Assembly: GCA_963763475.1 (NCBI GenBank)
Contig: CAVXOR010000002.1
Span: 186,001-250,000, forward strand
Reading direction: 5' to 3'
Length of the DNA: 64,000 nt
From: AC-32 sp963763475
GTDB lineage: Bacteria; Actinomycetota; Thermoleophilia; Gaiellales; Gaiellaceae
Shown here piece by piece: positions 32,462 through 43,164 of the stretch. The position numbers were made by a program, and so were the translations under genes. The notes beneath the pieces were generated by a model. That model was not told where the DNA came from. It searched no databases and worked only from the letters and a program-made list of their open reading frames with translations. Within the stretch, counting starts at the first letter, position 1, and every line of letters begins with the position of its first letter.

Positions 32462-33052
32462 ATGGGCGAGACCACACCGGAGGCGGACCCCAGGAGGCTG
32501 GCCGAGGAGGCCCGCGACCGGGTGCGCTTCGAGGAGGAAGCGCTCGACCTCGCAGACCAGGTCTACCGCGTGGCGCGTCGTCTGGTGTCCACCCGTGAGG
32601 AGGCGGAAGACCTGATGCAGGAGACCTACGCGCGCGCGTTTCGGGCCTGGCGCTCGTTCCAGCCCGGGACGAACCTGCGCGCCTGGCTGCTGCGGATCCT
32701 CACCAACCTGAACATCGACCGCGGACGCAAGCAGCAGCGCTCGCCCGACCTGCAGCCACTCGAGGAGGGGGACTACTACCTCTACAACCGGCTCGAGCAG
32801 GCCGGCCGTGAGCCGAACGTCGATCAGGACCGTGTCGACGAGCGTCTCTCGCAGGACGACGTGGTCGCGGCGCTCTCGGCGGTCCCGCACGACTTCCGCG
32901 ACGTGGTCGTGCTCGTCGACATCGGCGACTTCAGCTACGCGGATGCGGCACAGATCCTCGAGATCCCGATCGGCACCGTCATGTCGCGGCTGCATCGTGG
33001 GCGGCGTATCCTGAAACGCGAGCTGGCGGACGAAGCGGTGGGGAGCGCCTGA
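32462..33052 (+). CDS. sigR: SigR/SigH-like ECF sigma factor
   Basis: 196 residues from ATG 32462. Region 2 (FEEEALDLADQVYRVARRLVS, EDLMQETYARAFRAWRSFQPGTNLRAWLLRIL) and region 4 (LSAVPHDFRDVVVLVDIGDFSYADAAQIL, IPIGTVMSRLHRGRRILKREL) follow the SigR/SigH pattern closely. A GGAAT-N18-GTT promoter lies just upstream, and the overlapping downstream gene (TGATG) encodes an RsrA-like anti-sigma factor. Together these point to a disulfide-stress regulon with positive autoregulation. Confidence 0.92.
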   Translation: MGETTPEADPRRLAEEARDRVRFEEEALDLADQVYRVARRLVSTREEAEDLMQETYARAFRAWRSFQPGTNLRAWLLRILTNLNIDRGRKQQRSPDLQPLEEGDYYLYNRLEQAGREPNVDQDRVDERLSQDDVVAALSAVPHDFRDVVVLVDIGDFSYADAAQILEIPIGTVMSRLHRGRRILKRELADEAVGSA

Positions 33053-33297
33053 TGGCCCACGGTGCGGAAGTCGATCCCTGTGAAAAGTGCGAGGAGCTCC
33101 TGCAGCCCTACCTCGACCGGGAGCTGTCCGAAGCCGAGCGCGCCGAGGCCGAGCTTCACCTCGACGGGTGCTCATACTGCCGGAAGCGCTATCGCTTCGA
33201 GGAGGAGCTGCGGCGGTTCGTCAGGCAGGCGGCCGTCGAGGAGATGCCGCCTGACCTGAAGCAGAAGCTCGCCGAGCTGCGCACCTCGCTCTTCTGA
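33052..33297 (+). CDS. rsrA: RsrA-like redox-sensing anti-sigma factor
   Basis: 81 residues. Zinc and redox cysteines: C10 and C13 (DPCEKCEEL) and H36-x3-C40-x2-C43 (HLDGCSYC), matching the RsrA arrangement (C11, H37, C41, C44 in Streptomyces). Oxidation to a disulfide would release the sigma factor. The last 109 bases lie antisense to the coding end of the M23 peptidase gene. Confidence 0.9.
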   Translation: MAHGAEVDPCEKCEELLQPYLDRELSEAERAEAELHLDGCSYCRKRYRFEEELRRFVRQAAVEEMPPDLKQKLAELRTSLF

Positions 33298-33731
33298 CGG
33301 AAGCGCAGCGGGTCGACCGGCCTTCCGAGGCGCCGGAGCTCGAAGTGCAGGTGCGTGCCGGTGCACCACCCGGTGCAGCCGGCGGTCCCGACGCGCTGGC
33401 CCGCGACGATCTGATCTCCGACGTGCACGCGCCAGTCGGCAAGGTGCGCGTAGAGCGCGACCCAGCCGCTGCCGAGGGCGACCTCGACCACGTTCCCGTA
33501 ACCCTCGAAGCCGCGCGGCGTCCCGGCCGCGACCACGCGCCCTGGCTCGGCGGCGCGCACGGCAGAGGAGCGGAGGATCCCGATGTCGATCCCCGGGTGC
33601 CAGCGGCCCGCGTCGTCGCCGAACGGGGAGGTGACGGTTCCCTGGGCGGGCCAGGATGACCAGGTGGGTGCAGGCATGGGAGGGGGCGGCGCGGTCGAGA
33701 GCGCCAGCGTGGCGAGCAGGAGGGCCAGCAT
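33189..33731 (-). CDS. Exported M23 (LytM) peptidase
   Basis: 180 residues. A short signal peptide (MLALLLATLALSTAP) precedes the M23 metallopeptidase core: WHPGIDIGI (first zinc His and Asp), YAHL and GTHLHFEL (catalytic and zinc His). It is likely a cell-wall endopeptidase or an amidase-activating LytM protein. After the domain ends (PVDPLRF), the frame continues for 36 Ser/Arg-rich residues that are antisense to the rsrA-like gene; these may not matter functionally. It is the last gene of the molybdenum hydroxylase operon strand. Confidence 0.83.
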   Translation of the reverse strand: MLALLLATLALSTAPPPPMPAPTWSSWPAQGTVTSPFGDDAGRWHPGIDIGILRSSAVRAAEPGRVVAAGTPRGFEGYGNVVEVALGSGWVALYAHLADWRVHVGDQIVAGQRVGTAGCTGWCTGTHLHFELRRLGRPVDPLRFRQKSEVRSSASFCFRSGGISSTAACLTNRRSSSSKR

Positions 33732-33743
33732 GAGCGCTGGAGG

Positions 33744-34433
33744 CTAGCCGGTCGCGTGCGCGGGGCCAACGATCACGACGAGCCGGCGCTTGTTCGTCCC
33801 GCCCGGGAGCGGGTGCGTCGGCACGTCGCCGAGCTGCGCGGCGAGACGCTGCCCCAGCGCCGCGCCGCCGGGCTCGAAGTAGACCGAGGTGTCCCGGTAG
33901 TCGAACCGGCTCGCGCGTGTGACGTGCTGGATCCGATAGCCGAACGAGCCGACCCGGCTCGCGACTCGGCGCGTGTAGTTGATGTCGCCGCTGCCGTTGA
34001 GGACGTCGATCGAGATCTTCCAGGGCGGCGGCAGGGTGGAGGCGCGGAGCGCCGCCGCCGAGGGGCCGTTGTCGCCACCGAGCGCAATCGCGAGCGTGAT
34101 GCTGACCGCGAGCACGGCCGCCAGCGCGGCGCCCGCGGCGATCCAGCGGCCGACCGGCCGAGGGGCGGGCGGCTCGACCGGCATCCCGGAGAGGCGGCGC
34201 GCCTCACGGTGGTCGATCCCGAGCGCGGTCGCGTAGCGCAGCAGCGCGAGCACGGCGGTGTCCTGGCCCTGGAAGCGGTAGAGCCGCCCATCCTCGAGCC
34301 ACTCGACCTGCTCGGGCCACAGGGCCGCGCGCTTGGCGGCCTCTTCGATCGTCAGCTTTCGCTGCAGGCGCAGCGACGTCAGCGGCGAGGTCTGCGCTGG
34401 CGGGTCGGCGGCTAGGGGTCGGGCGAGCTCCAC
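33744..34433 (-). CDS. HTH-membrane-LytR_C protein
   Basis: 229 residues. An N-terminal helix-turn-helix of the RodZ-like kind (SLRLQRKLTIEEAAKRAALWPEQVEWLEDG, about 20-50) is followed by a membrane helix (WIAAGAALAAVLAVSITLAIAL, about 96-117) and an extracytoplasmic LytR_cpsA_psr C-terminal domain (ISIDVLNGSGDINYTRRVASRV). This order resembles cell-shape or envelope regulators. It overlaps the MobA-like gene by 22 bases and precedes the M23 peptidase by 12, suggesting a cell-wall pair. Confidence 0.8.
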   Translation of the reverse strand: MELARPLAADPPAQTSPLTSLRLQRKLTIEEAAKRAALWPEQVEWLEDGRLYRFQGQDTAVLALLRYATALGIDHREARRLSGMPVEPPAPRPVGRWIAAGAALAAVLAVSITLAIALGGDNGPSAAALRASTLPPPWKISIDVLNGSGDINYTRRVASRVGSFGYRIQHVTRASRFDYRDTSVYFEPGGAALGQRLAAQLGDVPTHPLPGGTNKRRLVVIVGPAHATG

Positions 34434-34942
34434 GGCTTCAGTCTCTCAGGCAATTCATCGGCGAAATCGACGTCTCCTGGAGGGGATAGATCGTCGCAGG
34501 CTACGAGGACGGCGTCGAGTGCTTTCGCGCCCTCGTCCGGAATCGCTGTCCACGCCTCGCGGGCGACCAGCACCGGATGGAGGCGCGTGCCACCGTAGGT
34601 CGCGGCCACGACCGGCGCCTGCTCGGCCCGCCAGCGGTCGATCACGCGGTCGATTGCAGCCGGGTCGAGCCCGGGCCCGTCCCCGAGCACGACGACCGCG
34701 GCCTCGGCCTCCGGTGGCAGGGCGTCGAGGCCGCAGCGCAGCGAGGCGCCGGGCCCGCGCTCCCAGTCCGGGCAGCTGACCGTGCGTGCCGGCACATCGA
34801 GCTCGTGCGCGCCGAGCACGACGACGAGCTCGTCGAGGCGGCTCCGGCGGACGCGTTCCAGGACGGGCTCGAGCAGGAGGCGCTGCTTCGGCGAGCCGAA
34901 CCGGCTCGACGCGCCGGCCGCCAGCACGACGGCCCAGATCAT
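34412..34942 (-). CDS. Molybdenum cofactor nucleotidyltransferase-like protein (MobA/MocA family)
   Basis: 176 residues from ATG 34942 (TGATG overlap with the FAD-subunit gene). The NTP-transferase signature LAAGASSRFGSPKQRLLL (about 6-23) and VVVLGDGPGLDPAAI (about 90-104) mark the MobA/MocA family, which attaches CMP or GMP to molybdopterin. Xanthine dehydrogenase-family enzymes use the cytosine dinucleotide form, so a MocA-like role for the upstream hydroxylase fits. Confidence 0.85.
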   Translation of the reverse strand: MIWAVVLAAGASSRFGSPKQRLLLEPVLERVRRSRLDELVVVLGAHELDVPARTVSCPDWERGPGASLRCGLDALPPEAEAAVVVLGDGPGLDPAAIDRVIDRWRAEQAPVVAATYGGTRLHPVLVAREAWTAIPDEGAKALDAVLVACDDLSPPGDVDFADELPERLKPWSSPDP

Positions 34943-35784
34943 CAGCCGAGCGCTTCGAGCGCGCGACGAACGAGCGGTCGCGCCAGGTCGACCTTGTACG
35001 CGGTCCCCGGCAGCGGGGTTGCGCGGTCGAGCTCGTCCGGGCCCGAGAGCAGCCATGGGATCGGCGCGACCCCGGCCAGCGCGAGCCGGGTCTCGGCTCC
35101 CAGGCGCGCTGCGGCGACGCCGACGAGCGCGAACGAGAAGCGGTTTCGATCCATCGCCTTCAGGTACGTGCTCACCTCGGGCCGCGGCACCTCGAGCTCG
35201 AGGATCAGCTCGCCCGGTTCGAGGGCGGTCACGTCACGGTCGTCCTCGGTCGGCAGGCGGTAGAGCTCGGCGACGGGGAACGAGCGGCGGTCGGTGCGGA
35301 GCGTCGCGCCCAGGGCGAGCAGCGCCGCCGCAGGATCGGACGGATGCGCCGACGCGCAGCGCTCGTTGCCGAAGATCGCGTGCTCGCGGTGCGCGCCCTC
35401 GCGCGCGTGACACGTGGACCCGCCGTGCAGGAAGCACGGGTAGCGCAGCCGCCAGTACCAGCAACGCGTCGCCTGAAGCAGGTTGCCGCCAATCGTCCCC
35501 ATCGAGCGCAGCTGAGGTGAGGCGGCGAGCGCACAGGCCTCGCGCAGCGCGGCCGGGATCTCCAGGTCGGCCTCGAGCTCGGCGAGCGTCGTGCCCGCCC
35601 CGATCCGGCTCCCGCCCTCATGCACCCCGCGCGGGACGACCCCGCCGACGTCGACGAGGGCCTCCGCCTGGACGAGCCGCGAGCGCAGCAGCGGCACGAG
35701 CTCGGTCCCGCCGGCGAGGGCGACCGAGCCGTTGCCGAGCGCCGCGGCGGCGGCTTCGACCGACTCAGGCTGGACTAGCCGCAA
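34942..35784 (-). CDS. Molybdenum hydroxylase FAD-binding subunit (CoxM/XdhB type)
   Basis: 280 residues. The FAD motifs VALAGGTELVPLLRSRL (about 21-37) and SMGTIGGNLLQATRCWYWR (about 93-111) are those of the xanthine dehydrogenase/CO dehydrogenase medium subunit. It moves electrons from the FeS subunit to an acceptor. The extra RYPCFLHGGSTCHARE segment is also common in hydroxybenzoyl-CoA reductase-like branches. It overlaps the large subunit gene by 20 bases. Confidence 0.9.
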   Translation of the reverse strand: MRLVQPESVEAAAAALGNGSVALAGGTELVPLLRSRLVQAEALVDVGGVVPRGVHEGGSRIGAGTTLAELEADLEIPAALREACALAASPQLRSMGTIGGNLLQATRCWYWRLRYPCFLHGGSTCHAREGAHREHAIFGNERCASAHPSDPAAALLALGATLRTDRRSFPVAELYRLPTEDDRDVTALEPGELILELEVPRPEVSTYLKAMDRNRFSFALVGVAAARLGAETRLALAGVAPIPWLLSGPDELDRATPLPGTAYKVDLARPLVRRALEALG

Positions 35785-38029
35785 GCTTCCGCTCCCGCTC
35801 GCGCGCCTCGTTCAGGGCACGGAGCATCTCTTCGCGCGTGACCGGCAGTGAGCGCACGTCGGCGCCCGTCGCGTCGCGGATCGCGTTCACGATCGCCGCG
35901 GCGGTCGGCACGATCGGCGGCTCGCCGAGGCCCTTCGAGCCGAGGTTGGTCAGGTGCTCGTCCGGGATGTCGAGCAGATCGACGACCATCTCCGGCACGT
36001 CGGCGATCGTCGGCAGCTTGTACGCGTCGAGCGTCTGCGTCAGCACGCGCCCGCTCTTCGGATCGATCAGTCGTTCCTCCGAGAGCGTGTGCCCGACGCC
36101 CTGGATGATCCCGCCCTCCACCTGGCTCTGGGCGCCGAGCGGGTTGATCACGCGCCCGACGTCGTGGATCGCGGCAATGCGCTCGACCGTCACCTCCCCG
36201 GTTTCGACGTCCACCGCGACGTCCGCCACCTGGATCCCGAACGTGAGCACGCGCATCCCCGTCGGGTTGGGGCCGCGAGCTCCCTTGCCGGTGATCTGCG
36301 CGTCCTCCAGCAGCCCCGTCACCTCTTCGATCGGCCACGAGCCGCCGTCGGCGCTGACGACGCGGGCGTCCTTCAGCGAGAGCACGCGCTGCTCGAGGTG
36401 GTAGCGCTGCGCGGCGATCTCGAGGATCTGGCGTGCCGCGTCAGCCGCGGCGGCCCGCACGGCGGGCCCCATCGACGGGATGGTCGAGGAGCCGGCCGAG
36501 ATCGACGCGTAGGTTCCCCGGGCGGAGTCGCCGAGCGACACGCGCACGCGGTCCAGCGGCAGACCGAGTTCTTCGGCCGCGATCTGCGCCATCGCGGTGC
36601 GCGAGCCGGTGCCGATGTCCTGCATCGCCGTCAGGACGGTGGCGTGCCCGTCGGAGCTGACCCGCACCCCCGCGTACGAGGGCGGGCCGCCCCCGCCGTA
36701 CCAGATCTGGCTCGCCAGGCCGGTTCCGCGGCGAACCGGCCCCTCCGAGCGCGCTCGCACCTCGTCGCGCCGCGCCCAGTGCGGCTCCGCGCGGCGGTAG
36801 CACTCGAGCAGGTTCTTCGACGAGAAGGGCCGACCGTCGACGAGGTCCTTGTCAGCGTGGTTGCGGCGCCGCAGCTCCAGCGGGTCGAGCTCGAGCCGCC
36901 CGGCGAGCTCGTCGAGCACGCACTCGAGCCCGAACGTCCCCTCGACGAAGCCGGGCGCGCGGAAGGCCGCGTTCGGCGGCAGGTTCAGCTTCGCGCCGTA
37001 GGTCAGGGTGCGAACGTTCTCGCAGGCATAGAGCATCTCCATCGGCCCGTAGGTCGGGCCGGACCAGCCCTCCCAGCCGACGGCGTTCACGAACTCGCCC
37101 TCGAGGGCGACGAGCGTTCCGTCGGAGCGCGCGCCCGCGCGCAGACGCTGAATGGTTGCGTTGCGATTGCCCGTGGCGATGTTCTCCTCTCGCCGCGTCA
37201 GGGCGCAGTGCACCGGCCGGCCGGTCTTGCCGGCGAGCGCGATCGCGATGTACGTGTAGTCGCCTGGGCTGTTCTTCGACCCGAAGCCGCCGCCCATGTA
37301 GTTGCAGACCACGCGCACACGGTCCGCCGGCAGGCCCAGCTGCTGCGAGACCGAGGCGCGGATCCCCCAGATGAACTGTGTCGAGATGTAGATCTCGAGC
37401 GTGTCGCCCTCCCAACGCGCGAGCGACTGATGGGTCTCCATCGAGTTGTGCAGCACCGTCTGCGTGTGGTACTCGGCCTCCACCACGACGTCGGCGTCGG
37501 CAAACGCGGTGTCCACGTCCCCGCGCTCGTAGCGGCGGGGCTCGCCGTCGTGCAGCGACCCCTGGCGCACGGCCTCCTCCGGATCGAGCAGCGGCTCGAG
37601 CTCCTCGTACTCGATCGCAATGCTTGCGAGGGCCTCGCGGGAACGTCCGAAGCTGTCCGCGGCCACGGCCGCGACCGGCGCGCCGTGAAAGCCGGGCTCG
37701 GTCTGCAGGACGTGGCAGTCGTCAGGGCCGATCGCACCGAGCACCCCGGGTAGCTCGAGCGCGCCGCTCAGGTCGAGCTTCGTCACGCGCGCGCGCGCGT
37801 GAGGCGAGCGCAACACGGCTGCATGGACTATCCCGGGGAGCTGGAGGTCGGCCGTGTACTGAGCCTGGCCCCGCGCGCGCTGGTGGCCGTCCTGGCGCGG
37901 CGCCGGCTGCCCGACGACTTCGCCGGGGCCCTGGGGCCACTGGTCGATCGCGTCGTCGCCCTCGACCACCACCCACTGCTCGGTGTACCTGCCCTCGACT
38001 TCCTTCTCGGTCCGGATCAGTCGCGCCAC
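35765..38029 (-). CDS. Molybdenum hydroxylase large (molybdopterin) subunit, xanthine dehydrogenase family
   Basis: 754 residues from GTG 38029, overlapping the FeS-subunit gene by 13 bases. Molybdopterin-binding segments are visible: GGGFGSKNSPGDYTYIA, the active-site loop NAAFRAPGFVEG, QDIGTGSRTAMAQ and the C-terminal GSKGLGEPPIVPTAAA with the conserved catalytic Glu. The loop AFRAPG is the xanthine/aldehyde oxidoreductase form; it lacks the AYRCSFR of CO dehydrogenase, so CO oxidation is unlikely. A purine, aldehyde or N-heterocycle is the likely substrate. Confidence 0.9.
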   Translation of the reverse strand: MARLIRTEKEVEGRYTEQWVVVEGDDAIDQWPQGPGEVVGQPAPRQDGHQRARGQAQYTADLQLPGIVHAAVLRSPHARARVTKLDLSGALELPGVLGAIGPDDCHVLQTEPGFHGAPVAAVAADSFGRSREALASIAIEYEELEPLLDPEEAVRQGSLHDGEPRRYERGDVDTAFADADVVVEAEYHTQTVLHNSMETHQSLARWEGDTLEIYISTQFIWGIRASVSQQLGLPADRVRVVCNYMGGGFGSKNSPGDYTYIAIALAGKTGRPVHCALTRREENIATGNRNATIQRLRAGARSDGTLVALEGEFVNAVGWEGWSGPTYGPMEMLYACENVRTLTYGAKLNLPPNAAFRAPGFVEGTFGLECVLDELAGRLELDPLELRRRNHADKDLVDGRPFSSKNLLECYRRAEPHWARRDEVRARSEGPVRRGTGLASQIWYGGGGPPSYAGVRVSSDGHATVLTAMQDIGTGSRTAMAQIAAEELGLPLDRVRVSLGDSARGTYASISAGSSTIPSMGPAVRAAAADAARQILEIAAQRYHLEQRVLSLKDARVVSADGGSWPIEEVTGLLEDAQITGKGARGPNPTGMRVLTFGIQVADVAVDVETGEVTVERIAAIHDVGRVINPLGAQSQVEGGIIQGVGHTLSEERLIDPKSGRVLTQTLDAYKLPTIADVPEMVVDLLDIPDEHLTNLGSKGLGEPPIVPTAAAIVNAIRDATGADVRSLPVTREEMLRALNEARERERKLAASPA

Positions 38030-38454
38030 GTGAGAACGGCCTCCTCGATTCGTGGGTACGCGCCGCAGCGGCAGAGGTTGCCGGCCATCGCGTGGCGGAC
38101 GCGCTCGGGTGTCGGGTTCGGCTCGGCCTCGACGAGCGCCGCCGCCGAGACGATCTGACCGGGGGTGCAGAAGCCGCACTGGAGCGCGTCGGCGCGGACG
38201 AAGGCGTCGACCAGCGCGTGATCGCGCAGACCCTCGATCGTCGTCACCTCGCGCTCGCCGACGGTGTGGACGAGCGTGATGCAGGAGAGCACGGGCACGC
38301 CGTCGAGCTGCACGGTGCAGGCCCCGCAGTGACCCTCGGCGCAGGCGATCTTCGTGCCGGTCAGGCCGAGGTCGTCGCGCAGCGTCTCGGCCAGCGTCCG
38401 CCCGACCGGCGGATCGGTCTCCAGCACCGCTCCGTTGACCTTGAGGCTAAGCAC
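38017..38454 (-). CDS. Molybdenum hydroxylase [2Fe-2S] subunit (CoxS type)
   Basis: 145 residues. The plant-type ferredoxin cluster CAEGHCGACTVQLDGVPVLSC (about 38-58, given in part) and the second cluster LQCGFCTPGQI ... GNLCRCGAYP bind two [2Fe-2S] centres. This is the electron-transfer subunit of the three-subunit hydroxylase. It overlaps the amidohydrolase gene by eight bases and the large-subunit gene by 13. Confidence 0.93.
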   Translation of the reverse strand: MLSLKVNGAVLETDPPVGRTLAETLRDDLGLTGTKIACAEGHCGACTVQLDGVPVLSCITLVHTVGEREVTTIEGLRDHALVDAFVRADALQCGFCTPGQIVSAAALVEAEPNPTPERVRHAMAGNLCRCGAYPRIEEAVLTWRD

Positions 38455-39601
38455 CAGACGTCACCGCCAAGATGTCCGCGAGGTGGACGAGCCGAAACGT
38501 CGTGCGGCTCACGATCCGCTGCTCGCCCTCGTCCTCGACGTCGGGGAGCACGCGCCAGAGGTCGCGCGCCGTCTCGAGCAGCTCGCGGATCCGGTCGCGC
38601 TCCTCCTGGTGCCCGTCGCGGTCGGCGGTCGCATTGAGCGCGAGCCCGAGCACGCCGATCGTGTCGGCCTGCCTGGTCCAGAGCAGCGGCGTCGCCATCG
38701 AGAGGTACTGATGGATGCGAGCGAAGGCCAGCGGTTGCGAGAACGTCTTGCTCCCGATCGGCGCGCTCGGCTCGAGCGGGGGCTCGCCGTCGGCGATCCG
38801 GCTCGCGGTGCCGTAGAGCATCGCGCGCACCTGGCCCTCGTCGAGGCCTGCGATCCGGGCGGTGCGCAGCGCGATCAGGAGCGAGCTCGGCTGCTGGCCG
38901 TACGGGTAGTCCGAGGCGTATACGACCTGCTCGGGCGAGACCAGGTGGTAAAGGCTGAGCAGGTCGATCGGGCTCCAGACCGACGTGTCGAAGTAAACGC
39001 CCGCCGTCCCTCCGAACGCGGCCGCCAGCGACCCCAGGTCGGCGATCCCGGCGTGGGCGATGATCAGCTGGGCGCCGGGGTACGTGTCGACGAGGCGGCG
39101 CAGGTGGTCGGCGATCGGCGGTAGCCCGCGGCCGCCGTGGATCAGGATCGGCACGCCGCGCTCGGCCGCCAGCTCGAACACGGGCGCGAGCCGCTCGTCG
39201 TTCAGGAGGAACTTCTGCGCCCGGGGATGCAGCTTGATTCCGCGCGCCCCAAGGTCGAGGCAGCGCGTCGCCTCCTCGATCGGCTCCTCGGACAGGTCGA
39301 GCCGCACGAACGGGATGAAGCGGCCGCCCGAGCGCTCGGCGTAGGCGAGCGTGCGGTCGTTGGCCGCCCGGAAGGCCGGGTGACGGTCGACCTCGTCCAT
39401 GCAGAACATGAAGCAGCGCGAGATCCCGTAGCGCTCGTTGATGCGCCCGAGGTCCTCGTAGACCCCGGTCATGCCGTCGATGTCGTGGCCGAGGTGCACG
39501 TGCGCGTCGAAGATCTCGGTTCCTGGCGGGACCTCTCGCGCCAGCTCGTCGTCGTAGCCGGCGATCAGCGATTGGGCCTTCTGGAGCACTTCCTCCACCA
39601 T
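38447..39601 (-). CDS. Amidohydrolase-2 family metal hydrolase
   Basis: 384 residues from ATG 39601; a longer frame to 39649 would overlap the divergent M24 peptidase start. The TIM-barrel metal sites are FDAHVHLGHD (about 47-56), ARGIKLHP, PILIHGG, LIIAHAG and VVYASDYPYG (the conserved Asp). The last 100 residues form an added helical domain. It opens the molybdenum hydroxylase operon and may hydrolyse or decarboxylate the hydroxylated product; this is inferred from position only. Confidence 0.83.
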   Translation of the reverse strand: MVEEVLQKAQSLIAGYDDELAREVPPGTEIFDAHVHLGHDIDGMTGVYEDLGRINERYGISRCFMFCMDEVDRHPAFRAANDRTLAYAERSGGRFIPFVRLDLSEEPIEEATRCLDLGARGIKLHPRAQKFLLNDERLAPVFELAAERGVPILIHGGRGLPPIADHLRRLVDTYPGAQLIIAHAGIADLGSLAAAFGGTAGVYFDTSVWSPIDLLSLYHLVSPEQVVYASDYPYGQQPSSLLIALRTARIAGLDEGQVRAMLYGTASRIADGEPPLEPSAPIGSKTFSQPLAFARIHQYLSMATPLLWTRQADTIGVLGLALNATADRDGHQEERDRIRELLETARDLWRVLPDVEDEGEQRIVSRTTFRLVHLADILAVTSGA

Positions 39602-39632
39602 TTGCGAGTCTAGAGGTACGATCCTCGCCGCC

Positions 39633-40768
39633 GTGGCAGACGTCCTCATCTACGCCGATTCGCTGCGCTCGCCCGAGATGCGGCACGAGGTGCCGCTGGC
39701 GATTCCGGATCCCTTTCTCTACTCGGAGAAGGAGGGCACGCGCAGCATCGTCGCCAGCTCGTTCGAGCTCGACCGCGTCCGCGAGGTCGCACCGGAGCTC
39801 GAGGTGCTGCCCTACGAGGAGTTCGGGATCGACGAGCTCTACGCGCAGGGCCTCTCGCGCGATGAGATCGAGCTGGAGGTGATCCTGCGCGCGGCGAGGC
39901 GCTTCGGCGTCGAGGAGGCGGTCGTGCCCTCGACCTTCCCGCTCGAGGTCGCCGACCACCTGCGCGCGAACGGGATCCAGGTCACGGCCGACCGTCAGCA
40001 CTTCGTCCGGCGCCGGCGCGTGAAGAACGACGCCGAGCTTGCCGGGATACGGCGCGCCCAGCACGCGGCCGAGGCGGCAATGGACGCCGCGCGCGAGCTG
40101 CTGCGCTCGGCCGAGCGGCAGAACGGCAGCCTGCTGGTCGACGGCGAGCCGCTGACCTGCGAGCGGATCAAGCTCGCGGTCGAGCAGGCCTTCACCGCCA
40201 ACGGCGCCTTTGCCGACGAGTTCATCGTCTCGCACGGTCCGCAGACCGCTGTCGGCCACGACATGGGCTCCGGCCCGATCGCCCCCGACGAGCCGATCTG
40301 CCTCGACCTCTTCCCGCGCGACCGCGACTCAGGGTGCTTCGCCGACATGACCCGCGTGTTCGTCGTCGGCACGCCGTCCGAGGAGCTGCTCGAGTGGCAC
40401 AAGCTCTGCAAGGAGGCGCTCGACCGCTCGGTCGCCGCGGCCAAGCCCGGGATTGCCGGCAACGATCTGTTCAAGATCACCTGCGACGTCTTCGAGGAGC
40501 ACGGCTATCCGACGCTGCGCTCGAAGCAGCCGGGCGAGGTCCTCCAGGACGGCTTCTACCACTCGCTCGGACACGGGGTCGGGCTCGAGGTGCACGAGGA
40601 GCCGACCCTCGGACGCACTCCCGGCGAGCTCGTCGCCGGCGACGTGATCGCCGTCGAGCCGGGCCTCTACCGGCACGGCTACGGCGGCTGCCGCCTCGAG
40701 GACCTCGTGCTCGTGACCGAGAGCGGGCCCGAGGTGCTGACGGACTACCCGTACGACCTCGAGCCCTA

Positions 40769-40769
<1 letters not shown>
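39633..40769 (+). CDS. M24 family metallopeptidase (Xaa-Pro aminopeptidase-like)
   Basis: 378 residues from GTG 39633. The pita-bread fold metal ligands can be followed in the C-terminal half: IVSHGPQTAVGHD, ICLDLFPRDRDSGCFADMTR (two Asp), YHSLGHGVGLEVHEEP (His), VIAVEPGLY (Glu) and CRLEDLVLV (Glu). The N-terminal 120 residues are a creatinase-like domain. It should cleave N-terminal residues before proline in short peptides. It ends in a one-base overlap with the acetyl-CoA synthetase start (TAGTG). Confidence 0.9.
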
Positions 40770-42720
<1,951 letters not shown>

Positions 42721-42721
<1 letters not shown>

Positions 42722-43164
42722 TGACGCCCGAGGAGGAGCGCCGGCTCGGCGTCGACCTCTTCAACGGCGCCTGGAAGCTGATGGAGCTTCCGGAGCGGAC
42801 CTCCGAGCAGGATGACGAGCTGATCCACACCGCGCACGCGTCGGCGTACCACTGGATGCAGGTCGGCACGCCGGCGAACCGCGCACGGAGCGAATGGCAG
42901 CTGTCGCGCGTCTACGGCGGGCTCGGCCGCGCCGAGCCCGCGCTGCACCACGCGCGCCGCTGCCTCGAGATCTGCGAGTCGAATCCGGACGCAATAGAGG
43001 ACTGGGACCTGCCTTACGCACACGAAGCGCTCGCGCGCGCACATGCGCTTGCGGGCGAAGCGGACGAGGCGGGGCGCCACGCGGCGACGGCCCGGGAGCT
43101 GGCGGGTGCCGTCGCGGGCGCCAAGGACCGCGAGCACCTCGAGGAAGACCTAGCGACCCTGTAG
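42721..43164 (+). CDS. TPR-like helical protein of unknown function
   Basis: 147 residues from GTG 42721 (TAGTG overlap with acsA). All-helical, with two tetratricopeptide-like units: EWQLSRVYGGLGRAEPALHHARRCLEI and YAHEALARAHALAGEADEAGRHAAT. The N-terminal part (LGVDLFNGAWKLMELPERT) is conserved-looking but not recognised. It may be a binding or scaffold protein. Its end overlaps the M16 peptidase gene by 15 bases on the other strand. Confidence 0.75.

Noticed and set aside
35765..38029. Aerobic CO dehydrogenase (CoxL form I or II)
   Set aside because: The active-site loop is AFRAPG, without AYRCSFR or AYRGAGR; a xanthine dehydrogenase-type hydroxylase fits better.
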